From contig JBGAPI010000032.1 in the NCBI GenBank assembly GCA_044221335.1, positions 1 to 60,972 on the forward strand: a stretch of 60,972 bases of DNA, in the 5' to 3' direction. The DNA comes from JBGAPI01 sp044221335 (GTDB lineage: Bacteria > Pseudomonadota > Gammaproteobacteria > Xanthomonadales > Ahniellaceae). Shown here one piece after another: positions 54,657 to 60,972 of this stretch (position 1 is the stretch's first letter; every line of letters begins with the position of its first letter). The notes below the pieces were generated by a model, which saw only the letters and a list, made by a program, of their open reading frames with translations, made no database searches and was not told the DNA's origin. The position numbers and the translations under genes were made by a program.

Positions 54657-55613
54657 GTGAAGACGGATGGCATGCTGGTGTTTTCCGGCAACGCGCATCG
54701 GGGGCTCGCGCAGGCGATCTGCAAGGAGCTCGCGATGCCGCTCGGCAAGGCGCTGGTCGGGCGCTTCTCCGACGGCGAAGTGCAGATCGAGATCGAGGAG
54801 AACGTCCGCAACCAGCACGTTTTCGTGGTCCAGCCCACGAGCGCGCCGAGTGCGGAGAACCTGATGGAGCTGCTGGTGCTGATCGACGCGCTGAAGCGGG
54901 CGTCGGCGGCATCGGTCACCGCGGTCGTGCCGTACTTCGGCTACGCCCGGCAGGATCGTCGCCCGCGCTCGGCGCGGGTGCCGATCACGGCCAAGGTGGC
55001 GGCGAAGATGCTGCAGGCGGTGGGCACGGATCGCGTGCTCACGGTCGACATCCACGCGGACCAGATCCAGGGCTTCTTCGACATCCCGATGGACAACGTG
55101 TACTCGTCCCCGGTGCTGCTCGCCGACGTCTGGCGGCAGCTCGGGACCAAGGACCTGCTGGTGGTGTCGCCCGACGTCGGCGGCGTGGTGCGAGCGCGAG
55201 CGATCGCGAAGCGCCTCGACGACGCCGAGCTGGCGATCATCGACAAGCGGCGTCCGCGGCCGAACGAGTCGACGGTGATGAACATCATCGGCGACGTGGA
55301 GGACAAGCTGTGCGTGCTGATCGACGACATCGTCGACACCGCCGGCACCCTCTGCGCCGCCGCCGCCGCGCTGAAGAAGCACGGCGCGCGCAAGGTGGTG
55401 GCGTATTGCACGCACCCGGTGCTGTCGGGTCCGGCGATCCGCAACGTCGGCAATTCGGCGCTGGACCAGCTGGTGGTGACCGACACCATCCCGCTGTCTG
55501 CCGAGGCGCAGGCCTGCGACCGCATCCGCCAGCTGTCGGTGGCGCAGTTGCTGGCCGAGACGATCCGGCGGATCGCGTTCGGCGAGTCGGTGAGTTCGTT
55601 GTACATCGACTGA
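54657..55613 (+). CDS. prs: Ribose-phosphate pyrophosphokinase
   Basis: A 318-residue PRPP synthetase from a GTG (MKTDGMLVFSGNAHRGLAQA). VDIHADQIQGFFDIPMDN is the family signature, and the PRPP-binding loop VLIDDIVDTAGTL is at about 220-232. It makes 5-phosphoribosyl diphosphate for nucleotide, histidine and tryptophan synthesis. It is allosterically controlled by ADP in E. coli. The start follows AAGGAGCGGGACA. Confidence 0.97.
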   Translation: MKTDGMLVFSGNAHRGLAQAICKELAMPLGKALVGRFSDGEVQIEIEENVRNQHVFVVQPTSAPSAENLMELLVLIDALKRASAASVTAVVPYFGYARQDRRPRSARVPITAKVAAKMLQAVGTDRVLTVDIHADQIQGFFDIPMDNVYSSPVLLADVWRQLGTKDLLVVSPDVGGVVRARAIAKRLDDAELAIIDKRRPRPNESTVMNIIGDVEDKLCVLIDDIVDTAGTLCAAAAALKKHGARKVVAYCTHPVLSGPAIRNVGNSALDQLVVTDTIPLSAEAQACDRIRQLSVAQLLAETIRRIAFGESVSSLYID

Positions 55614-55650
55614 GGTCGGTGCGTCGGCCGCACTTGGGTGCACCGCTCGA

Positions 55651-55824
55651 GGGCACAGGACACAGGGCCCAGAAGAGCGGGCTTCGCAGGGTGCGCCTCG
55701 GCGCACCAGCGGTACAAGGTTTCAAGGGCCCGGAACATCGGGTCCAAGGCCCAGAGCGATCGGGCCAGGGCGGGACGACGCGGCGTACCACGAGCCGCTC
55801 TCCTGGGCCCTGGGCCCTGTGCCC
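55651..55824. repeat. Long imperfect inverted repeat between prs and rplY
   Basis: Arms 55651-55672 and 55803-55824 (22 bases each) are complementary except at two or three bases and are separated by 130 bases. They are made of GGGCCC and ACAGG blocks. The whole could fold into a large stem in the prs-rplY mRNA, or be a decayed repeat element. Confidence 0.5.
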
Positions 55825-55909
55825 CGGGACTTCGCTTTTCCAGCCACTCCTGGTCGCGGGAGGGGCACAACAGCCGCCGCAAGGCGGTTCATCAACCGAG
55901 GCAACATCC

Positions 55910-56626
55910 ATGGCAACGATTCACGAAATTCCGGCAACGCTCCGCAAAGACGAGGGGAAAGGTGCGAGCCGCCGCCTGCGTCACGCGGGCCAGGTGCCGG
56001 CCGTCCTGTACGGCGCGAAGGAAGCGCCGGTCAGCCTGCAGCTCGAGCACAACGCGGTCTACCTCGCTGGCCAGCACGAGTGGTTCTACTCGTCGATCCT
56101 GGACCTGGTGATCGACGGCAAGGCGCAGAAGGTGCTGCTGCGTGACCTGCAGCGCCATCCGTTCCGCCAGCAGTTCATGCATCTCGACTTCCAGCGCGTC
56201 TCCGAGACCGAGAAGATCCGTCTGCGCGTGCCGCTGCACTTCCTCAACCAGGAGAAGTCGCCGGCCGGCAAGACCTCGGGCGCGATGATCGCGCACGAGC
56301 TGACCGACGTGATGGTGGCGTGCCTGCCGAAGGACCTGCCGGAGTACATCGCGGTCGACCTCGCCGAGCTCTCCGTCGGCGACATCGTCCACCTGTCGGA
56401 CATCAAGCTCCCGGCCGGCGTCGAAGTGCCCGAACTGCGTCTGGGTCGCGAGCACGACGTCGCTGTCGTCACCGCGAAGATGATGAAGGAAGAGGTCGAA
56501 GCCGCCCCGGCGGCGGACGCCGCTGCGGCTCCGGCCGCGGGCGCTCCGGCGGCCAAGGCTGCGGCTCCGGCGGCGGGCAAGGCCGCTCCGGCGGCGGCTG
56601 CCAAGCCGGCCGAGAAGAAGAAGTAA
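55910..56626 (+). CDS. rplY: 50S ribosomal protein L25 (Ctc form)
   Basis: A 238-residue long-form L25. The N-terminal 5S-rRNA-binding part starts MATIHEIPATLRKDEGKGAS and includes RRLRHAGQVPAVLYG. The TL5/Ctc C-terminal beta domain follows (ILDLVIDGKAQKVLLRDLQR; VPLHFLNQEKSPAGKTSG). A low-complexity Ala/Pro/Lys tail of about 45 residues ends in KKK. An in-frame extension upstream has no sense as L25; the ATG at 55910 follows CCGAGGCAAC. Confidence 0.96.
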   Translation: MATIHEIPATLRKDEGKGASRRLRHAGQVPAVLYGAKEAPVSLQLEHNAVYLAGQHEWFYSSILDLVIDGKAQKVLLRDLQRHPFRQQFMHLDFQRVSETEKIRLRVPLHFLNQEKSPAGKTSGAMIAHELTDVMVACLPKDLPEYIAVDLAELSVGDIVHLSDIKLPAGVEVPELRLGREHDVAVVTAKMMKEEVEAAPAADAAAAPAAGAPAAKAAAPAAGKAAPAAAAKPAEKKK

Positions 56627-56666
56627 GGTCTCGGGATTCGCCGGCTTCGCCGACGAATTCCGTAAG

Positions 56667-56689
56667 TCGCCGCGGCGCAGCCGCGGCGA
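56667..56689 (+). other. Hairpin between rplY and pth
   Basis: TCGCCGCGGC and GCCGCGGCGA form a perfect ten-base stem around GCA. No T run follows, so it is more likely a processing site than a terminator. Confidence 0.4.
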
Positions 56690-56707
56690 TGAACGGCAGG
56701 ATTCTTC

Positions 56708-57295
56708 ATGGCTGCACTGCGGCTTCTCGTGGGGCTCGGAAATCCCGGTCCCGAATACGCCCGAACCCGGCACAACGCCGGGTTCTGGTTTATTGACGCC
56801 GTCGCGCTGGCGCTCGGCGTTCGATTCGGACTCGAATCGAAGCTCGGCGCCGAGACGGTCAAGACGTCGATCTCCGGCAATCCGGTGCTGCTGGCGAAGC
56901 CGACGACCTTCATGAACAAGAGCGGCCACGCGCTGTCGGCGTTGTCGCGCTACTACAAGATCGAGCCGGAGGAGATCCTGGTCGCGCACGACGAACTCGA
57001 TCTGCCGCCGGGCACGGCGCGGCTCAAGTTCGACGGCGGCCACGGCGGCCAGAACGGCCTGCGCGACATCCTCGCCCAGTTCGGCCACGGCAAGTTCCAC
57101 CGGCTGCGTCTGGGCATCGGTCATCCGGGCCACAAGGACCGGGTCACCGGCTGGGTCCTCGGTCGCCCCTCGGCGCACGACGAGCAGTGCATGCTGGAGG
57201 CGGTATCGCGGTCGATGGATGTGCTGCCGGATGCGGTGCGCGGGGAGATGAATGCCGCGATGAAGACGCTGCACACCGCGAAGGCGGAGGGCTGA
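56708..57295 (+). CDS. pth: Peptidyl-tRNA hydrolase
   Basis: A 195-residue Pth that frees tRNA from dropped-off peptidyl-tRNA. The catalytic His22 is in RTRHNAGFW, and the substrate residues are in KPTTFMNKSG and GGHGGQNGLRDI. Length and spacing match E. coli (194). A GGCAGGATTCTTC precedes the ATG. Its stop codon is the first unit of a seven-base tandem repeat. Confidence 0.97.
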   Translation: MAALRLLVGLGNPGPEYARTRHNAGFWFIDAVALALGVRFGLESKLGAETVKTSISGNPVLLAKPTTFMNKSGHALSALSRYYKIEPEEILVAHDELDLPPGTARLKFDGGHGGQNGLRDILAQFGHGKFHRLRLGIGHPGHKDRVTGWVLGRPSAHDEQCMLEAVSRSMDVLPDAVRGEMNAAMKTLHTAKAEG

Positions 57296-57324
57296 GGGCT
57301 GAGGGCTGAGCACTGAGCGCTGAG
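57293..57324. repeat. Heptamer tandem repeat over the pth stop
   Basis: Units TGAGGGC, TGAGGGC, TGAGCAC, TGAGCGC and TGAG follow each other from the pth TGA. Copy number may vary between strains. Confidence 0.7.
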
Positions 57325-57333
57325 AAGGCACTT

Positions 57334-57459
57334 CGTCATTGCGAGGAGGAGCGCAGCGACGACGAAGCAATCCAGTGCCTTTGCTGTTTGATTTTCGCTT
57401 TTCGCTTTGAACTCGCGAAAGCGAAGGCGCTGGATCATTTCGCTGCGCTCGCAACGACG
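57334..57459. repeat. Long inverted-repeat element between pth and ychF
   Basis: The left part (57334-57375) matches the widely scattered bacterial intergenic repeat with CGTCATTGCGAGGAG and GAAGCAATCCAG. The right part (57430-57459) is a shortened inverted copy (CTGGATCATTTCGCTGCGC). Pairing continues inward (TTCGCTTT with AAAGCGAA), so most of the 126 bases form one hairpin. It resembles a MITE or BIME. Confidence 0.65.
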
Positions 57460-57593
57460 AGCGCTTTGGAAGGCGGTTGGAACCGCGATCAAGAACTTTT
57501 CGGGACGAGTGCTTCCGGTGTCAATGCGGCTGTCGGTTTCAGCCCTGATCCCAGAGCCCTCTGCCCTCCACCCAGAATCAACGGAACCCCATC

Positions 57594-58685
57594 ATGGGCA
57601 TCAAGTGTGGAATCGTCGGCCTCCCCAATGTCGGCAAGTCGACTCTGTTCAATGCGCTGACCAAGGCCGGCATTCCGGCCGCGAACTTCCCGTTCTGCAC
57701 CATTGATCCGAACGTCGGCGTGGTGGCGGTGCCGGATCCGCGGCTCGACGCGCTGGCGTCGATCGCGAAGCCGCTGAAGATCATTCCTACGGTGTTCGAG
57801 TTCGTCGACATCGCCGGCCTGGTCGCCGGCGCCGCGTCGGGCGAAGGGCTCGGCAACAAGTTCCTGTCGCATATCCGCGAGGTCGACGCGATCGCCCACG
57901 TGGTGCGCTGCTTCGAGCACAGCGACATCATCCACGTCGCCGGCAAGATCGATCCGATCGCCGACATCGAGACCATCGACACCGAGCTGGCGCTCGCCGA
58001 CCTCGATTCGGTGGAGAAGGCGCTGAACCGCTACGAGCGCGCCGCCAAGGCCGGCGACAAGGACGCGATGGTCCGCCGCGACGTCTGCCAGATCCTGAAG
58101 AAGCATCTGAATGAAGGCAAGTCGGCGCGCAGCGCGGGCCTGGACGCCACGCAGCAGGCGCTGGTGCGCGAACTCTTCCTGCTGACGATGAAGCCGATCA
58201 TGTACGTCGCCAACGTGCGCGAGGACGGCTTCACCGACAACCCGCACCTCGACCGCGTGCGCGCGCACGCCGCCGCCGAGGGGGCCGAGGTGGTGCCGGT
58301 CTGTGCCGCGATCGAGGAGGAGCTGGCCCAGCTCGACGACGCCGACAAGGGCGCCTTCCTCGCCGACATGGGTCTGGAGGAGGCCGGCTTGAATCGTGTG
58401 ATCCGTGCCGGCTACCGGCTGCTCGGCTTGCAGACCTATTTCACCGCCGGCGAGAAGGAAGTCCGTGCCTGGACGATCAAGGCCGGCTTCACGGCGCCGC
58501 AGGCGGCGGGCGTGATCCATACCGATTTCGAGCGCGGCTTCATCCGCGCCGAGACGATCGCCTACGACGACTACATCAAGTACAAGGGCGAAGCGGGTTC
58601 GCGCGATGCCGGCCGGTTGCGGCTGGAAGGCAAGGAGTACGTCGTGCAGGAAGGCGACGTGCTGCACTTCCGCTTCAACGTCTGA
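57594..58685 (+). CDS. ychF: Redox-regulated ATPase/GTPase YchF
   Basis: A 363-residue Obg-family protein. The P-loop GLPNVGKST is at residues 9-17, the switch motif VDIAGLV follows, and the nucleotide-specifying NVRE (in place of NKxD) explains the ATP preference of the family. A coiled-coil insertion and C-terminal TGS domain (TYFTAGEKEVRAWTIKAG; DVLHFRFNV) complete it. It binds ribosomes and dampens the oxidative-stress response in E. coli. The pth-ychF order is conserved. Confidence 0.96.
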   Translation: MGIKCGIVGLPNVGKSTLFNALTKAGIPAANFPFCTIDPNVGVVAVPDPRLDALASIAKPLKIIPTVFEFVDIAGLVAGAASGEGLGNKFLSHIREVDAIAHVVRCFEHSDIIHVAGKIDPIADIETIDTELALADLDSVEKALNRYERAAKAGDKDAMVRRDVCQILKKHLNEGKSARSAGLDATQQALVRELFLLTMKPIMYVANVREDGFTDNPHLDRVRAHAAAEGAEVVPVCAAIEEELAQLDDADKGAFLADMGLEEAGLNRVIRAGYRLLGLQTYFTAGEKEVRAWTIKAGFTAPQAAGVIHTDFERGFIRAETIAYDDYIKYKGEAGSRDAGRLRLEGKEYVVQEGDVLHFRFNV

Positions 58686-58700
58686 CGCTGTCGCGGGAGG

Positions 58701-58818
58701 GGCGCAAGCCCCGATGCTCTGGCGCATGATCCGACGTCAAACGATCGGGGCTTGCGCCTCTCGAGCATCGTGACTCGCGTCGCTCCCGCAACAGTATCGC
58801 GGCTTCCGCCGCTCCTAC
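58701..58818. repeat. REP-type element after ychF
   Basis: A 15-base perfect inverted repeat (58701-58715 with 58744-58758, GGCGCAAGCCCCGAT) is followed by a dispersed repeat copy at 58748-58789 (its partner is 33286-33327) and by a REP-like unit with GCGGC-TTCC-GCCGC (58799-58812) and head GTAGGAGC on the minus strand (58811-58818). GTAGGAGC REPs are common in Xanthomonadales. Confidence 0.65.
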
Positions 58819-58883
58819 GACAGGTCGCGTCTTCGGTCGGCGTTGTGCGACACCACTTCGTTCGGTGTCGCAAAGCGTCGCAG

Positions 58884-59066
58884 CTATTCGAAGTCGGTGG
58901 CGAACAGCACCTGCAGCGCGTCGCTCCCGTAGAGATAAGTCACCCCGGCGCAGAACGGGTTGTTGCATGCCGTCACCGGGACAGCATGATCAGCCGACCG
59001 TTTCAGAATGATCAGCTTGCCGACGCCGGTGATCAAGTCATCGAAACCACCCGAGCGATGTGCTGT
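58884..59066 (-). pseudogene. C-terminal remnant of a secreted protein
   Basis: The minus strand codes for about 60 residues without a start codon: GGFDDLITGVGKLIILK, then CNNPFCAGVTYLYGSDAL and the terminal VLFATDFE. The last part recalls the LF-x-D-x-F motifs of the two C25 proteins and the C-termini of other secreted proteins in this group. An in-frame stop just upstream suggests a decayed gene. The parent protein is unknown. Confidence 0.4.
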
Positions 59067-59629
59067 TCAATCACGGAAATCGGATCACGGTCGATGACAC
59101 GGTGCCGCTTGCCTGGCATCCTCGTGAGAGCCGCTAATGATTCGGCATCGAGAGCCTCGAGGCCAGCGCGAATTTAATTGGGAACTTGAAGTGGCACCAC
59201 TGCGAGTAACCCTACCGCCACAAAATCCGATCGAGGCCCCGAAATAGACTTTCCCATCGATAGCAAAGCGCGGGATGGGAGTACATGACCCACGGCAATA
59301 TGTCGATGGCGCAGGCCGCCGGCAGGAAGTTTGGCTTGCGTGCCGGCAAACTCGCCGGGTCCTCAATGTGGACAAGATCAACTTAGATGACCGCCGAGGG
59401 ATGCGCGGGGCGGCGTTGATCGAATGAAGCCCTAGTTGTCGCAGGGATTGAGACGGCGAGTGCGTAGCCTTTGTCGGCTGGGGCTCGGCTTGCATGCGCC
59501 GCACAATGCAACAACGTGTCAATTTTGCGGTCGCGAGCTGGAGATACCCCGCCCAGTGTCGTCGTTTCGCCCTTCCGTGCCCATCGGCACGGTGGTTGGT
59601 GCGTGATTTCACTTCCCTTTGGAGTTTCC
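59067..59629. other. Accessory gap before the RHS gene
   Basis: About 560 bases of lower GC content than the rest. No intact gene was recognised. The region may hold the decayed 5' part of the remnant next to it and the RHS promoter. Confidence 0.4.
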
Positions 59630-60922
59630 ATGGTCAGTGCAGCTTTCGGTCATGCGACGCGATGGCTCTTCGCATTCCTCGTTCTCATCGGTTCATCGAT
59701 CGCCACCGCTGCGACTACCGGCGACCTGCCAGTGAAGACGGAATGGTCGTACACCGCCAGTACCTACAACTCGAGCCACGGCGGGAATACCGAGGCAGCC
59801 GCGATCGCCGCCATGATCGCCGACCCCATGGGTTGGCTGTACGGATGCACCGGTGGCGGTACCATGATCCCGCTGGCGCCGTGGAGCGATACCGGCTCCA
59901 CAACACTTTGGTCCGGGGCGTATCCGATCCATCAGTCGCGCCCGTACAGCTATCTGATCCCGACGAGCCAATACACCATCCCGAAGTGCGGCTACGTCAC
60001 CGACAACGGCGCCGGGGTGTTGCGGACTCGGTCCGTGGGTTGCGCAGTTTGGTTCGAGGACCCGGTCACGCATCTGTGCCTCAAGCCTAGCTCGCTCTCT
60101 CTTATCCCTGAGAAGAACTTCGATGTCTGCAGCGTCGGTACCCAAAATACAAATCCGATCAACTGCGCGACCGGTAGGAAGCTTCAGACGGAAACTGATT
60201 TCGTGTCGCCGACGTCGCCCTGGCTTCGGCTCGATCGCTACTACGCGAGCGGATCCGGTTTCCCCGGCTCGTTGCTGAGCGATCATTGGCGCCACAGCTT
60301 CAATCGGCGGCTTGACATCGTGACCCGGGTGGTCGACGGCATCCCGAACGAGTTGGGCCTGCGGGTGCAACGGCCGAATGGCAACCAGTACCAGTTCATC
60401 CTCAATGCCAGCGGCGGCTACGACCATGACGACGACGTCAACCTGAGCCTGACGCGGATCACCGATGGCAGCGGGCAGGTGACGGGATGGCGCCTGACCA
60501 CCGACAGCAACGATAGCGTCGAGGTCTACGACGCCCAGGGTCTGTTGACCTCGATCGAGGACCGGACCGGGGTGGCGGTGACGCTCACCTACACGGGGGA
60601 GCTGCTAACCCGCGTGACGGATCGCCAGGGTCGGTTCCTGCAGTTCGCCTACAGCGTGCTCGGCACCGCCACGGCCGCACAACGGCTGACCGAGGTGACG
60701 CTGCCGGACGGCCAGGTCATCACCTACGGCTACAACAGCGATTTTCATCTGAGCCGAGTGACCTATCCCGACAGTACCCCGACCGTTTCGACCGACAATC
60801 CGCACCGGGACTACGTCTATGGTGAAGGCACCTGGAGATTCCGGTTCATGAGAGGCCAGCATTCCGGAGCATGTGAAGCCACCGTTCCGGACCATGTGAA
60901 GCCACGATTCCGGGCCATGTGA
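59630..60922 (+). CDS. RHS/YD-repeat protein, 3' end replaced by a repeat array
   Basis: A 430-residue product with a signal peptide (LFAFLVLIGSSIATA) from an ATG with TTGGAGTTTCC upstream. The N-terminal RHS domain is marked by NPINCATGRKLQTETDF near residue 177 and WLRLDRYYASG, followed by early YD-type repeats (GYNSDFHLSRVTYPD). At about residue 402, after YVYGEG, the frame enters the 23-bp repeat array and stops 29 residues later, while intact RHS proteins usually have many more repeats and a toxic or adhesive C-terminus. It is probably truncated by an insertion. Confidence 0.75.
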   Translation: MVSAAFGHATRWLFAFLVLIGSSIATAATTGDLPVKTEWSYTASTYNSSHGGNTEAAAIAAMIADPMGWLYGCTGGGTMIPLAPWSDTGSTTLWSGAYPIHQSRPYSYLIPTSQYTIPKCGYVTDNGAGVLRTRSVGCAVWFEDPVTHLCLKPSSLSLIPEKNFDVCSVGTQNTNPINCATGRKLQTETDFVSPTSPWLRLDRYYASGSGFPGSLLSDHWRHSFNRRLDIVTRVVDGIPNELGLRVQRPNGNQYQFILNASGGYDHDDDVNLSLTRITDGSGQVTGWRLTTDSNDSVEVYDAQGLLTSIEDRTGVAVTLTYTGELLTRVTDRQGRFLQFAYSVLGTATAAQRLTEVTLPDGQVITYGYNSDFHLSRVTYPDSTPTVSTDNPHRDYVYGEGTWRFRFMRGQHSGACEATVPDHVKPRFRAM

Positions 60923-60972
60923 GGCCAGTCGCCCGGGTCGGATTCCGGTCCATGGGAAGCCAGTGCGGGGCC
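60833..60972. mobile_element. Probable end of an IS21-like insertion element (partial)
   Basis: The RHS reading frame loses similarity at a TGGAGATTCC junction and a set of closely spaced repeats begins, as found at the ends of IS21-family elements, which carry multiple terminal repeats. The transposase genes would lie beyond the window. This is inference from repeat structure only. Confidence 0.5.
60838..60964. repeat. Array of five 23-bp repeats
   Basis: Four units stand head to tail at 60838, 60861, 60884 and 60907, and a fifth at 60942 after a 12-base spacer. Each reads ATTCCGG-NN-CATGTGA-R-GCCA with few changes. There are no spacers of CRISPR size. Confidence 0.85.

Noticed and set aside
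54386..55909. N-terminal extension of rplY in the open frame that starts upstream in the ispE-tRNA gap
   Set aside because: It would run through the tRNA gene and prs in another phase; L25 starts clearly at 55910.
60838..60964. CRISPR array
   Set aside because: The 23-base repeats follow each other without unique spacers and no cas gene is present.

Overview
The window is about 61 kb of GC-rich chromosome, densely coding, from a gammaproteobacterium. The gene content points to the Xanthomonadales/Lysobacterales (my inference). The clues are an S10-spc-alpha ribosomal cluster with no rpmJ after secY, a class II DAHP synthase, and the order hemA-prfA divergent from a TPR lipoprotein-lolB-ispE-tRNA-Gln-prs-rplY-pth-ychF. 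REP-type GTAGGAGC repeats and large secreted proteins with an LF-x-D-x-F motif also fit. The species cannot be fixed from sequence alone.

Layout. 1-13.7 kb: end of tuf, then the continuous S10-spc-alpha superoperon (rpsJ to rplQ with secY and rpoA), closed by a strong intrinsic terminator. 14-23 kb: metabolic and envelope genes, namely two tandem dsbB paralogues, a class II DAHP synthase, an aldehyde dehydrogenase divergent from a DhlA-like haloalkane dehalogenase, a phasin, a patatin phospholipase and a conserved hypothetical gene. 23-33 kb: a signalling-rich stretch with a DUF1631 protein, a PilZ protein, a PHA-system protein, a secreted cupredoxin overlapping a membrane receptor Ser/Thr kinase, a porin-like protein, a double-FHA membrane protein and a small secreted protein. 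33-37 kb: a YhdH-type reductase, PilH, an Hsp20 and a CbpA-type DnaJ joined in one open frame behind a sigma-32-like promoter, and a peroxiredoxin. 37-46 kb: two very large tandem secreted gingipain-like (C25) proteins. 46-58.7 kb: housekeeping genes, with an O-GlcNAc-transferase-like protein coupled to prfA, hemA, a TPR lipoprotein, lolB, ispE, tRNA-Gln(UUG), prs, rplY, pth and ychF. The gaps here are rich in hairpins and repeats. 58.7-61 kb: a decayed accessory region with REP elements, a C-terminal gene remnant, and an RHS gene that runs into an array of 23-bp repeats resembling the end of an IS21-type element.

How the genes work together. The first 13.7 kb supplies ribosomal proteins, the translocon and RNA polymerase alpha. 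The last housekeeping block links translation termination, heme precursor supply (glutamyl-tRNA), lipoprotein sorting, isoprenoid and PRPP synthesis, and peptidyl-tRNA recycling. The most interesting accessory parts are the cupredoxin/receptor-kinase/FHA cluster, the Hsp20-DnaJ open frame, the paired C25 proteins and the repeat-bounded RHS gene. No CRISPR array, rRNA gene, complete transposase gene, prophage or replication origin was seen.
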